Source: Scybalousia_A sp045221575 (GTDB lineage Bacteria > Bacteroidota > Bacteroidia > Bacteroidales > P3). Taken from it: DNA of 64,000 nucleotides. The position numbers and the translations under genes are program-made. The stretch lies in the NCBI GenBank assembly GCA_045221575.1, contig JBGUWU010000024.1:1-64000 (forward strand), given 5' to 3'. Positions 1-8,054 of this stretch are shown here, in pieces; the first letter of the stretch is position 1; each line of letters opens with the position of its first letter. The notes under the pieces were generated by a model. The model made no database searches, was not told the DNA's origin, and saw only the letters and a program-made list of their open reading frames with translations.

Positions 1-69
<69 letters not shown>

Positions 70-208
70 AGAGAGTCTTTAAGAGACTAAAAAAAGAGAA
101 TACGACGGAGATAAAAGAAAAGGGATAAGATGGAGCTTCTTTTTTAAGAGCTTTACGCTACTGCAGAGGGTTTGAGAATGGTTTCGTTTATTTTATAATA
201 TTTAATAT

Positions 209-282
209 AGTCGCGTAGCTCAGTTGGTTAGAGCACCACACTGATAATGTGGGGGTCGGCAGTTCAAGTCTGCCCGCGACTA
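209..282 (+). tRNA. tRNA-Ile (anticodon GAU)
   Basis: A full cloverleaf can be drawn: acceptor stem AGTCGCG / CGCGACT (209-215 / 275-281), D arm 218-234, anticodon stem CCACA / TGTGG with GAT at 243-245, and T arm GGCAG-TTCAAGT-CTGCC (258-274). The discriminator is A282 and CCA is not encoded. This is the usual tRNA of a 16S-23S spacer, but no tRNA-Ala and no 23S follow it here. Confidence 0.96.
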
Positions 283-283
283 C

Positions 284-324
284 AAAAAAAGAACTACTTA
301 ATTTTATTAGGTAGTTCTTTTTTT
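284..324 (+). terminator. Intrinsic terminator after 16S-tRNA-Ile (bidirectional)
   Basis: GAACTAC (291-297) pairs with GTAGTTC (311-317), extended inward by a few weaker pairs. An A-run lies on the left and a T-run on the right, so it can work in both directions. It would end the 16S-tRNA-Ile transcript and also the converging glucosaminidase gene that stops at 346. Confidence 0.85.
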
Positions 325-345
325 GTGATATATTTTCTTTTTTTC

Positions 346-1128
346 TTATTCAAAGTCTATTTCAAAATCATTTCTTTTAACGTCTTGTTCATCAATCATC
401 TTTTGAATCTGTTCGTCCATTTCTCTTCTCTTTCTTTCTTGTTCAGTTTCATGTTTGCGTTGCCACCATTTAGTATTTCCAAACAAACGTTCCATCAAAG
501 ATTTCTTTTTCTTAGTTTGAACTTGTTGATTGTCAGTGGTAGTATTATTTTCAACAGGTTTTATATTATCATCTTTAGATGGTTGTTCAACGAAAGTATT
601 ATCTGCTACTAAATAAAAAGAATTACTATTAATATTATCTAATTCATATAGTTCAATAATGTCTATTAAAAGATTAGCGTAGTTGGGATTGGTTGCATAA
701 CCACATTGCTTTAAACCCTTAGCCCAAGATTTGTAGTCTGTCTTGTCTAACTGAAAAAGAGAGGAGTATCTTTTGTTCTTGGTTAGAAAAATGGAGTGGT
801 CAGTGAAACTCTCTTCAGCATTATCATAAACACGAAAGCAATCGTTTTTGTTGTCATCGTCTTTATAAGTTCTTTTTCCCTTCCAAGAAGAATGACATTT
901 TATTCCAAAATGATTATTACTTTCCTTTGCAAGACTACTTCTACCACTACCAGACTCTATAATACCTTGTGCTAAAGTAATACTTGCTGGTATTCCATAC
1001 TGTTTTTCATTCTCTATAGCTATATTTCTATACTGAAGAATATAGTTTTCAGTTGCTGTTTTTTTACTCTGTCCGAAAGCGACAAGGCTTGCTAATACAA
1101 TAAAAACAAAAATATAAACTCTTTTCAT
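346..1128 (-). CDS. Exported glucosaminidase (FlgJ/LytG-type peptidoglycan hydrolase)
   Basis: Probable N-acetylglucosaminidase that cleaves peptidoglycan glycan strands in the periplasm. Residues 1-20 form a signal peptide ending AFGQ. Residues about 28-165 carry the glucosaminidase fold with IPASITLAQGIIESGSG (likely catalytic Glu58), the NNHFGIKC block and the YATNPNYA block. Relatives in this phylum often end in LysM repeats; this one instead has a charged, Lys/Arg/Glu-rich tail (about 175-260) with no recognised domain. A -7 box, TACTTTTG, lies upstream on the minus strand at 1153-1160. It is divergent from the NamZ-like gene, which suggests a shared role in wall turnover (inference). 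Confidence 0.88.
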   Translation of the reverse strand: MKRVYIFVFIVLASLVAFGQSKKTATENYILQYRNIAIENEKQYGIPASITLAQGIIESGSGRSSLAKESNNHFGIKCHSSWKGKRTYKDDDNKNDCFRVYDNAEESFTDHSIFLTKNKRYSSLFQLDKTDYKSWAKGLKQCGYATNPNYANLLIDIIELYELDNINSNSFYLVADNTFVEQPSKDDNIKPVENNTTTDNQQVQTKKKKSLMERLFGNTKWWQRKHETEQERKRREMDEQIQKMIDEQDVKRNDFEIDFE

Positions 1129-1282
1129 TATTTATGAATCTTAAAGACTTTGCAAAAGTAATATATTATATTTTATTAAAGGTCGTTTTATTATTAGATT
1201 TTGTAGTATTACTTATGTTCTTAGTAAGTTAATTCAAAATAAAACATAGTTTAAAACGTTTTTAAATAAACTTTAAACGCTT

Positions 1283-2353
1283 ATGAAGAGAATCTTGTTT
1301 ATCTTATTTGTTATTTGTTTTAGTTCTTTGTCTGCTCAAATAATTAATGCAGATGAAAGGTTAGAGGAATATTTACCTATGCTTAATAATAAGAATGTAG
1401 CATTGGTTTGCAATCATACCTCAGTAGTAAAAGATAAACATTTAATAAATATTCTTTTGGAAAATGATATTAACCTTTCCACAGTCTTTACTCCAGAGCA
1501 TGGACTTACAGGTTTAAGTGAAGCAGGTGCATTGGTGGGAGATTCTTCTTTGAATGTTGATGGTAAGAGAATAAAGATAGCTTCTCTTTATGGAAATAAT
1601 AAAAAACCAACGAGCCAACAAATGCAAGGAATAGATATTATCGTTTTTGATATTCAAGATGTAGGTTGCCGTTTTTATACTTATATAAGTACATTAGAAT
1701 ACGTTATGCTCTCGTGTATAGAAAATAATGTTTCATTGATTGTTTTAGATAGACCAAATCCAAATAACTATGTTGATGGTCCTGTGTTAGAAAAACAATA
1801 TAAAAGTTTTGTTGGTATGCAGTCTATACCTGTATGCTATGGACTTACTATTGGAGAATATGCAATAATGATAAATGAGGAAAATTTAGTAGATAAAGAA
1901 AAGAAATGTGATTTAATTGTTGTAAAACTTCTAAACTATGAACGAGATATGGATATTTCTTTACCTATACCTCCTTCTCCTAATCTTAGGACAGATAAGG
2001 CAATAAGAAATTATCCTACTCTATGTTTTTTTGAGGGTACTTCTTTATCTGTTGGCAGAGGAACAGATACTCCGTTTGAAATAGTTGGTTATAGGTCTAA
2101 GAAAAGCGATAAAATGAAGTGGAAACAAATTGATATTAAAGAGAAGAAAATAGATGTATCTCTATTAATCAATATTTATAATGAATACAACGGAGAAAAG
2201 AAGTTCTTCAATAATTTCTTTGATAAGCTTGCAGGTAATTCAACATTCAGAAACGCAATAATAAAACACAAAACAGAGAAAGAAATTCGTAAGTCGTGGC
2301 AGAAAGATATAGATAATTATAATAAGATTAGAGAAAAGTATTTGATTTACTAA
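1283..2353 (+). CDS. namZ: NamZ-like exo-beta-N-acetylmuramidase (DUF1343 family)
   Basis: Members of this family (DUF1343) include NamZ, which removes terminal MurNAc from peptidoglycan fragments. A signal peptide (1-19, ending SLSAQ) is followed by family motifs: FTPEHGLTG (69-77), FDIQDVGCRFYTYIST, LDRPNPNNYVDGP, a PPSPNL turn and the YPTLCFFEGT(S)LSVGRGTDTPFE region. The C-terminus, ending NKIREKYLIY, is also typical. At 356 residues it is somewhat shorter than many relatives, but no domain appears lost. The 154-base spacer before it is A/T-rich. The family call is firm; the exact substrate is by analogy. Confidence 0.87.
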   Translation: MKRILFILFVICFSSLSAQIINADERLEEYLPMLNNKNVALVCNHTSVVKDKHLINILLENDINLSTVFTPEHGLTGLSEAGALVGDSSLNVDGKRIKIASLYGNNKKPTSQQMQGIDIIVFDIQDVGCRFYTYISTLEYVMLSCIENNVSLIVLDRPNPNNYVDGPVLEKQYKSFVGMQSIPVCYGLTIGEYAIMINEENLVDKEKKCDLIVVKLLNYERDMDISLPIPPSPNLRTDKAIRNYPTLCFFEGTSLSVGRGTDTPFEIVGYRSKKSDKMKWKQIDIKEKKIDVSLLINIYNEYNGEKKFFNNFFDKLAGNSTFRNAIIKHKTEKEIRKSWQKDIDNYNKIREKYLIY

Positions 2354-2442
2354 GTTTTTATCATCTTCTTTTTAGTTTATGTAGATAATAAATTTTAATA
2401 TTTTTAGTTATATACTTAGTGTTTAATATAAAAGATTAAGTA

Positions 2443-3480
2443 ATGCTTAGTAAGTTAAAACATATATATATATTCTTCTTTGTTTCTATTTGTGCTTTTT
2501 CTTTGTTTGCTCAGTCAAATGCAGGACAGGAGTCTTTTGCTGTGTTAAACCTTTATAACTCTGCTCAGATGACAGCAAGGGGATTAAACTTTGTTCCTCG
2601 TTTCATAGATGATGCACCTATTTCAATCGCTAATCCTGCTACACTAAACAAATCTGTGAATAATAGAATCTCTCTTACTTATACAGATATTTTTGCAGGC
2701 TCTTATCAAGGAGCAATACATTATACTCATTCCTTTGAAAAGCTCGGTAACTTTGGTTTTGCTTTGCAATATATTGATTATGGCAATTTTCTTTTAACAG
2801 AAAGTAATGGAGATATTGTAGGTTCTTTTTCTGCTAATGATTATATGTTTAATATTGCTTGGGGACGACAAATAGAAAAAAATCTTTATTTAGGTGTTAA
2901 TTTTAAGCCGTTATTTTCCAAATATGAATCTTATTCTTCAACCTCTTTAGCTTTTGATATTTCAGCTATGTGGGTTTCTCCTTCTGGAAATTGGCAAGTG
3001 GGAGCAGTGTTAAAGAACATAGGAAGACAGGTTCATTCTTTTGCATCTCAGAGAGATACCTTACCTACAGATTTGCAGATAGGTTTTTCTAAGAAAATGA
3101 ATCATGCTCCTTTGATATTCTACGTTGTTGCGGATAATCTAACACGATGGAATATTAGAGAAAATGATAAACTATCTCCACGTTCTTCTACTTCAATAGA
3201 TGGCACTGTTGATGATGAAAGTTCTTTTTCTGCTTTTATGGATAAGACTTTTAGACATTTGAAGTTTGCTGTTGATATTTTTCCAAGCAAGTATTTTTAT
3301 CTTAGTTTAGGATATTCTTGGAGACAAAGAAAAGAAATGGCTGTTGATGACGCTTTTTCTCTTACAGGACTGTCTTATGGTATTGGGATAAACTACAAAA
3401 ACTATTCTTTCAACTACGCAAGAAATGAGTATCACAACTATGGTTCTCCAAATTACGTAACATTGAGTTATAAATTTTAA
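2443..3480 (+). CDS. porQ: Type IX secretion system protein PorQ
   Basis: PorQ is an outer-membrane beta-barrel of the FadL-like/PorV group that belongs to the T9SS attachment complex (PorU, PorV, PorQ, PorZ) at the cell surface. The protein has a signal peptide ending LFAQ. It then shows the PorQ opening pattern (GQESFAVLNLYNSAQMTARG), ISIANPATLNK, and repeated aromatic, alternating strands such as FGFALQYIDYGNF, ending YVTLSYKF as barrel proteins do. PorZ is encoded far away at about 57-59 kb. The 88-base spacer before it shows nothing clear. It is followed 12 bases later by the peroxidase gene. Confidence 0.85.
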   Translation: MLSKLKHIYIFFFVSICAFSLFAQSNAGQESFAVLNLYNSAQMTARGLNFVPRFIDDAPISIANPATLNKSVNNRISLTYTDIFAGSYQGAIHYTHSFEKLGNFGFALQYIDYGNFLLTESNGDIVGSFSANDYMFNIAWGRQIEKNLYLGVNFKPLFSKYESYSSTSLAFDISAMWVSPSGNWQVGAVLKNIGRQVHSFASQRDTLPTDLQIGFSKKMNHAPLIFYVVADNLTRWNIRENDKLSPRSSTSIDGTVDDESSFSAFMDKTFRHLKFAVDIFPSKYFYLSLGYSWRQRKEMAVDDAFSLTGLSYGIGINYKNYSFNYARNEYHNYGSPNYVTLSYKF

Positions 3481-3491
3481 TATATATTTTT

Positions 3492-4112
3492 ATGAAAAGA
3501 AGATTGTTTTCAGTAATAGCAATGTTGATGTGTTTAACATTAGCTACGAATATTTATGCACAAAAAGAAAAGAGTATCTATGACTTTAAGATGAACGACC
3601 TTGAAGGAGAACAAATTGATTTCTCTCAATACAAAGGTAAGGTTATTTTAATAGTGAATACTGCAAGCCAATGCGGACTTACTCCACAATATGAGGGTTT
3701 AGAAAAACTTTATGAAGAATATAAAGACAAAGGTCTTGTTATTTTAGGTTTTCCATGTAATCAATTTCTTGGGCAAGAACCTGGAGATGCCAAAGAGATT
3801 CGTTCTGTTTGTCTAAAAAACTATGGCGTTACCTTTCCTATGTTTGAAAAGATAGACGTAAATGGAAAGAATGAAGCACCTTTATACACTTTTCTAAAGA
3901 AGAAAGCACCTTTTAAAGGTTATCCAAATGAAGATTTTGGAAAACAATTAGATGAGATACACAAAAAGACAGGAACAGGCTTTGAAAAAGGAGATAATAT
4001 TCGTTGGAACTTTGGTAAGTTTCTTATCTCAAAAGATGGTAAAACCATTAAACGTTTTGAACCAATGGTAGAACCAAAAGAATTAGAGAAAGAGATAATA
4101 AAGATGTTATAA
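3492..4112 (+). CDS. Exported glutathione peroxidase-family protein
   Basis: Thiol peroxidase of the GPx family that reduces peroxides. The Cys form is present: VNTASQCGLT gives peroxidatic Cys61, NQFLGQEP gives Gln95, RWNFGKFL gives Trp172-Asn173, and Cys107 in the SVCLKNYGVTFP region fits the resolving Cys of thioredoxin-dependent members. The N-terminus to about residue 23 is a signal peptide ending IYAQ, so it acts outside the cytoplasm, which is less common for this family. It lies 12 bases after porQ and may be cotranscribed. Confidence 0.9.
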   Translation: MKRRLFSVIAMLMCLTLATNIYAQKEKSIYDFKMNDLEGEQIDFSQYKGKVILIVNTASQCGLTPQYEGLEKLYEEYKDKGLVILGFPCNQFLGQEPGDAKEIRSVCLKNYGVTFPMFEKIDVNGKNEAPLYTFLKKKAPFKGYPNEDFGKQLDEIHKKTGTGFEKGDNIRWNFGKFLISKDGKTIKRFEPMVEPKELEKEIIKML

Positions 4113-4192
4113 AAATTTGATACTATTTTAACAAAGAACATATTTCCCCTAAAAAATATTTTGATTGTTTATTAATGTTTAGAACAGAGTAA

Positions 4193-4276
4193 AAAAAGAT
4201 CAACATTTAGTGTAATAAGTTTTGATCTTTTTATACAAAAGAGTTGATTTTCTTTTCTCAAAATCAACTCTTTTTT
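4193..4276 (+). repeat. Two adjacent hairpins of the A/T-rich ATCAA repeat family
   Basis: An imperfect hairpin (AAAAAGATCA about 4194-4203 against TGATCTTTTT) is followed by a perfect 15-bp hairpin: AAAAGAGTTGATTTT (4237-4251) against AAAATCAACTCTTTT (4260-4274) with an 8-base loop and a T-run. The second could terminate the porQ/peroxidase transcript. The same words recur at 7952-8003, 8996-9080, 23772-23876 and 62081-62165. The rest of the 4113-4408 gap holds the palindrome and broken gene listed separately. Confidence 0.75.
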
Positions 4277-4292
4277 CACTTGATATTATAAA

Positions 4293-4336
4293 AAAGATAC
4301 TTATTCTTGCCGATGTCGGCAAGAATAAGTATCTTT
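4293..4336 (+). promoter_or_regulatory. Perfect 21-bp palindrome overlapping a -7 box
   Basis: The left arm at 4293-4313 and right arm at 4316-4336 are exact reverse complements separated by TG. The right arm plus the next base makes TATCTTTG (4330-4337), a good Bacteroidota -7 box, placed 20 bases before the ATG at 4357. This looks like an operator-promoter, or the end of a mobile or toxin-antitoxin-type unit, belonging to the truncated helix-turn-helix gene that follows. Confidence 0.75.
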
Positions 4337-4356
4337 GCAATGTTTTTACTAAGAAA

Positions 4357-4431
4357 ATGCCGATGGAAAAATATATATCAGTATCACAATTCGCCGAAAA
4401 ATATGGTATTAGTGAGCATCTATTTCGTTGA
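4357..4431 (+). pseudogene. Truncated helix-turn-helix gene (5' remnant)
   Basis: A 24-codon frame reads MPMEKYISVSQFAEKYGISE and then stops. This resembles the first helices of the small excisionase/MerR-like helix-turn-helix proteins that begin ...YISVSQFAEKYGIS.. in this phylum. The expected remainder (recognition helix, then a GKTW-type wing) is missing. Similarity breaks exactly where the frame enters the 3' end of kdsA on the other strand (overlap 4409-4431). A promoter-like palindrome precedes it. It is probably the stump left by a deletion or rearrangement; a real mini-peptide is less likely. Confidence 0.55.
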
Positions 4432-5239
4432 TTGTTTGTTTTAGTTGTTTTAGTTTGATAAGAAGGTTCTCTACTTTAGATAATTCTAACATATTTTTAC
4501 CATCGCTTTTGGCTTCATTTGGATTAGGGTGTGTTTCCATAAAGATACCATCTGCACCTACAGCAATAGAAGCTCGTGCTATTGTTTCTATCATTTGAGG
4601 ATCTCCTCCAGAAACGCCTGCAGTTTGATTAGGTTTTTGTAAAGAGTGAGTAATATCCATAACAACAGGAACATTAAAACTCTTCATAATAGGAATACTT
4701 CTAACATCTACTATAAGATCTTGGTAGCCGAAGAAAGTACCTCTATCTGTTAGGATAACGTTGTTATTTCCTGATTGAAGCACCTTATCCAAGGTGAAAC
4801 GCATACTCTCAGCAGAAAGAAATTGTCCTTTTTTTATGTTTACAATTTTATTAGTCTTGGCTGCCGCAACAAGTAAGTCGGTTTGTCTGCAAAGAAAAGC
4901 AGGTATTTGCAAAACATCTGCAACTTCAGAAGCAATCTTAGCTTCATTGACTTCATGAATATCTGTAACTATAGGTAAGTTGAAACGTTTTTTTACCTCA
5001 TATAAAACTTTCAATGCTTTCTCATCACCTATCCCAGTGAAAGAATCTAAACGAGAACGGTTGGCTTTTCTATATGATGCTTTGAAAACAAAAGGTATCC
5101 CTAATCTGTCTGTGATGTCTTTAAGTTCTTCCGCTATTTTTAAAGGAGAAGTTTCATCTTCAATAACGCAAGGACCAGCCAAAAGAAAAAAAGTAGAACT
5201 TTTGCTTAACCAATTATATATTTCTTCTGTTTTTATCAT
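4409..5239 (-). CDS. kdsA: 3-deoxy-8-phosphooctulonate synthase (KDO-8-P synthase)
   Basis: Condenses phosphoenolpyruvate with arabinose 5-phosphate to KDO 8-phosphate for the lipopolysaccharide inner core (cytoplasm). The whole TIM barrel is recognisable: FFLLAGPCVIEDE near the N-terminus, FKASYRKANRSR, the GxGDEKAL block, VTDIHE, DVLQIPAFLCRQTDLLVAAA, ILTDRGTFFGYQDLIVDVRS, VVMDITHSLQKPN and HPNPNEAKSDGKNM. Length 276 is normal. It stands alone, with its 3' end touching the truncated helix-turn-helix gene. Confidence 0.97.
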   Translation of the reverse strand: MIKTEEIYNWLSKSSTFFLLAGPCVIEDETSPLKIAEELKDITDRLGIPFVFKASYRKANRSRLDSFTGIGDEKALKVLYEVKKRFNLPIVTDIHEVNEAKIASEVADVLQIPAFLCRQTDLLVAAAKTNKIVNIKKGQFLSAESMRFTLDKVLQSGNNNVILTDRGTFFGYQDLIVDVRSIPIMKSFNVPVVMDITHSLQKPNQTAGVSGGDPQMIETIARASIAVGADGIFMETHPNPNEAKSDGKNMLELSKVENLLIKLKQLKQTINEIDAH

Positions 5240-5330
5240 AATTTTTATATTTATGTGCTTATAGTTTAAAAATTTATACTAATTTTGGCAAATGAAACAT
5301 TTACTTTGCCAAATAAATTAAAATGCAAAG

Positions 5331-5576
5331 ATGAGAAAAAAAAATAACATAACAAACAAAAAACACCTTAGTCTGCAAATAAATCTTACAGCAAAGGATT
5401 CTATCTTACTAAAAAGATACTGTGAGTTAAACAGTACTACACCTAAAATAACTATTAAGAAAGTGTTACATGAGTTTCTTTGGGAAAATGTTAATATGCC
5501 GGAAGATGAAATAAAAAATCAACTTTCTTTATTTGATGCAAGGGAAACAGATTTGTTTGATTATATAAGGAATTAA
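5331..5576 (+). CDS. Small ribbon-helix-helix-like protein, hypothetical
   Basis: An 81-residue protein with no certain name. The pattern LSLQINLTAKDSILLKRYCE, followed by a second helix ending in VLHEFLWENV, looks like a ribbon-helix-helix DNA-binding fold: a short strand, then two helices. A -7 box, TAATTTTG, lies at 5280-5287, inside a stretch with TTTGGCAAA / TTTGCCAAA boxes. Its stop codon overlaps the stop of the converging rnc gene by a few bases. A free-standing regulator or an orphan antitoxin is possible; no toxin gene is next to it. Confidence 0.6.
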   Translation: MRKKNNITNKKHLSLQINLTAKDSILLKRYCELNSTTPKITIKKVLHEFLWENVNMPEDEIKNQLSLFDARETDLFDYIRN

Positions 5577-6307
5577 GCTTGTTTAATAATACCTTCTTGC
5601 TCAAAACGTTTATATGTCTTTTCTGATGCAAATTGTTCTGCTGCTTTAATGGAATAATCTATAGCCTCCTCTTGTTTTTCGTTATCGATAAAAATAGCAA
5701 CGTGATATTTCTTTCTGTGAGTAGATTCATCAACGTCTAAAACCTGAAATGCTATCTGTTTTTTATTCTTTTGACACCAATCTATTATCTTACTTTTGTA
5801 ATTCCAGCCTTTTTGTTCTACTTCTTTTACGTCTATGTAGATAGTTAAAACTCTTTTTACAAGAATATCGTAAGTTTTTTTATAACCTTTGTCTAAATAT
5901 AATGCACCTGTTAAAGCTTCAAAGGCATTTCCAGGAATAGAAGCATAAACCATGTTTGGACTTTTAGAATATTCTATTAAATCCTTTAGTCCAATCTTTT
6001 TAGCCAACGCATTTAAACTTGAACGTGAAACTATCTTAGCTCTCATTTCTGTTAAAAAGCCTTCTCCTTGATGTGGATATTTTTGAAACAAGAAATGACC
6101 AACAATGGTGCTAAGAACAGTATCGCCTAAATATTCCAGACGTTCGTTATTTACTTTGTTGCCTTTTGAATCATGATGTGAACGAGACTTGTGTATTAAC
6201 GCAGTCTTATAAAGAAGAATATTCTTAGGTTTGCACCCAAGAACATTCTTTAAGAATTTTTTTATTGATTTTTCTTGTTCGTCTTTGTGAAGAGAAAACA
6301 AGAACAT
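5573..6307 (-). CDS. rnc: Ribonuclease III
   Basis: Double-strand-specific endoribonuclease for rRNA and mRNA processing. The N-terminal RNase III domain shows the signature NERLEYLGDTVLSTIVGHFL (metal-binding Glu/Asp) and the second acidic patch NAFEALTGALYLDKGY. A double-stranded RNA-binding domain follows (about 165-240: KSKIIDWCQKNKK.. ASEKTYKRFEQEGI). The start codon shares one base with the fabF stop, so translation is probably coupled in an acpP-fabF-rnc operon, a common order in this phylum. Confidence 0.96.
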   Translation of the reverse strand: MFLFSLHKDEQEKSIKKFLKNVLGCKPKNILLYKTALIHKSRSHHDSKGNKVNNERLEYLGDTVLSTIVGHFLFQKYPHQGEGFLTEMRAKIVSRSSLNALAKKIGLKDLIEYSKSPNMVYASIPGNAFEALTGALYLDKGYKKTYDILVKRVLTIYIDVKEVEQKGWNYKSKIIDWCQKNKKQIAFQVLDVDESTHRKKYHVAIFIDNEKQEEAIDYSIKAAEQFASEKTYKRFEQEGIIKQA

Positions 6308-7551
6308 TATTCAGCAAATTTTTTGAAAGCTAATGATGCGTTATGACCACCAAAACCAAATGTATTACTTATAGCAGCAGTGATATTTCTTTCTTGTGCT
6401 TTGTTGAAAGTATAATTAAGTTGAGGTAAAGCATCATCATCTGTGAAGTGGTTGATTGTAGGAGGAACAATACCATTCTTTATTGCCAATGTTGTTGCAA
6501 TAGCTTCTATTGCACCAGCAGCACCCAACAAGTGACCTGTCATTGACTTAGTTGAATTGATGTTAATGTTCTTTGCATGATCTCCAAACAATCCTGTTAT
6601 GGCTTTTATTTCAGCAATATCTCCCAAAGGTGTTGATGTTCCGTGAGTATTTATGTGATTAACTTCGTCAAGATTAATTCCACCTTCTTCCAAAGCTAAA
6701 CGCATAGCTCTCATAGTACATTTTCCTTCTGGGTGAGGAGCTGTCATGTGATAAGCATCAGCAGTAAGTCCAGCACCTACTATCTCTGCATATATCTTAG
6801 CACCTCTTTGCTTAGCATGTTCATATTCTTCTAAAATCAAAGCACCAGCTCCTTCACCTAAAACAAAACCATCTCTGTCTTTATCAAAAGGACGAGAAGC
6901 AGTTTTAGGGTCGTCGTTTCTTTGACTGATGGCTTTCATAGAAGAAAAACCACCAACACCAGCATGGGTAATAGCAGCTTCACTACCACCACAAACCATC
7001 ATGTTAGCTTTTCCTAATTTTATGAACATAAAAGCTTGAGCTATTGCGTGAGCTGAAGAAGCACAAGCAGATACTGTTGCAAAATTAGGTCCTTCTAAAC
7101 CATATTTTATAGAAATATGTCCTGCACAAATATCGGCAATCATTTTTGGAATAAAGAAAGGAGAAAATCTCAAAGCACCATCGCCTTTAACAAATCCTGT
7201 AATCTCATCTTCAAATGTTTGAATGCCGCCTATACCAGAAGCCCAGATGACTCCAGCCATTTCCTTGTTTAGTTTGTCTATATCAAGACCACTATCGGCT
7301 ACGGCTTCGTCAGCTGCAACTATGCCATATTGAGAGAATAAATCATATTTTCTGATTTCTTTTCTATCAAAATATTGTCCGCCATCAAAATCTTTAACCT
7401 CACAAGCAAAAGTAGTTTTTGCATTTGTAGCGTCAAAGTGTGTGATAGGCGCACCGCCACTTACTCCGTTAATCAAGCCGTCCCAATAATTAGAGACGCC
7501 GTTGCCTATCGGAGTAAGCGCACCTAAGCCTGTAATTACAACGCGTTTCAT
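6307..7551 (-). CDS. fabF: 3-oxoacyl-ACP synthase II (KAS II)
   Basis: Elongating condensing enzyme of type II fatty-acid synthesis: acyl-enzyme plus malonyl-ACP gives 3-oxoacyl-ACP. The catalytic Cys-His-His triad is visible in SACASSAHAI, NTHGTSTPLGD and STKSMTGHLLGAAGAIE, with the C-terminal NTFGFGGHNASL loop. Length 414 is standard. It lies 21 bases after acpP and overlaps rnc by one base, so the carrier protein and the enzyme using it are made together. Confidence 0.97.
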   Translation of the reverse strand: MKRVVITGLGALTPIGNGVSNYWDGLINGVSGGAPITHFDATNAKTTFACEVKDFDGGQYFDRKEIRKYDLFSQYGIVAADEAVADSGLDIDKLNKEMAGVIWASGIGGIQTFEDEITGFVKGDGALRFSPFFIPKMIADICAGHISIKYGLEGPNFATVSACASSAHAIAQAFMFIKLGKANMMVCGGSEAAITHAGVGGFSSMKAISQRNDDPKTASRPFDKDRDGFVLGEGAGALILEEYEHAKQRGAKIYAEIVGAGLTADAYHMTAPHPEGKCTMRAMRLALEEGGINLDEVNHINTHGTSTPLGDIAEIKAITGLFGDHAKNININSTKSMTGHLLGAAGAIEAIATTLAIKNGIVPPTINHFTDDDALPQLNYTFNKAQERNITAAISNTFGFGGHNASLAFKKFAE

Positions 7552-7572
7552 TCCGAAATCTTTATTTGGGAA

Positions 7573-7812
7573 TTATTTTGTAGCGTTTTCAATGTAAGTA
7601 ATAGCGTCAGCAACTGTTGCTATTTTCTCTGCTTGATCGTCAGGTATTGAAATATTGAACTCTTTTTCAAGTTCCATTATCAATTCAACTGTATCCAAAG
7701 AATCAGCACCTAAATCGCTAGTAAAGTTTGCTTCAGGTTTAACTTGATTTTCTTCTACTCCTAACTTATCTACTACGATAGCTATCACTTTTTTTGTAAT
7801 TTCTTCAGACAT
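7573..7812 (-). CDS. acpP: Acyl carrier protein
   Basis: A 79-residue acidic four-helix carrier that holds growing acyl chains. The 4'-phosphopantetheine attachment serine is in LGADSLDTVELIMELE (about residue 37). It is first in the acpP-fabF-rnc operon. The promoter is visible at 7850-7880, leaving a leader of roughly 30 nt. Confidence 0.97.
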   Translation of the reverse strand: MSEEITKKVIAIVVDKLGVEENQVKPEANFTSDLGADSLDTVELIMELEKEFNISIPDDQAEKIATVADAITYIENATK

Positions 7813-7849
7813 AATCTTAAAATTTTTTAAAAGTTTATAATTCGGAATG

Positions 7850-7880
7850 CAAAGAAAAACAATTTATATGAATTGACAAA
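7850..7880 (-). promoter_or_regulatory. Promoter of acpP-fabF-rnc
   Basis: On the minus strand a -33 TTTG (7877-7880) is followed after 19 bases by TTTCTTTG (7850-7857), close to the Bacteroidota -7 consensus TAnnTTTG. It lies about 38 bases before the acpP start codon. Confidence 0.65.
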
Positions 7881-7951
7881 GAAAAACTATGATAAAATAA
7901 CAAGTCTTGATTTTATTTATCTAAAAAACAAAGAATTAGATTCGAACTGAA

Positions 7952-8003
7952 TTTTGATGTTTTTTTATGATTTTTGCTATTTTTTTAATGAAAAACATCA
8001 AAA
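7952..8003 (+). repeat. A/T-rich inverted repeat, left of the orphan gene
   Basis: TTTTGATGTTTTT (7952-7964) is the exact inverse of AAAAACATCAAAA (7991-8003), with a T-rich 26-base loop. It shares the ATCAAA / TTTGAT words of the repeat family at 4193, 8996, 23772 and 62081. It lies in the 242-base gap between acpP and the unknown gene; apart from the acpP promoter nothing else is visible there. Confidence 0.6.
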
Positions 8004-8054
8004 TCAGCTCAAAAAACATAATTTTAGGCAAAGAAAAGAAAAAATTGTTCAATT

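Noticed and set aside
247..612. Open frame of 121 codons on the plus strand
   Set aside because: It overlaps tRNA-Ile and its terminator and lies antisense to the glucosaminidase gene; the translation is Phe/Leu-rich without domain features.
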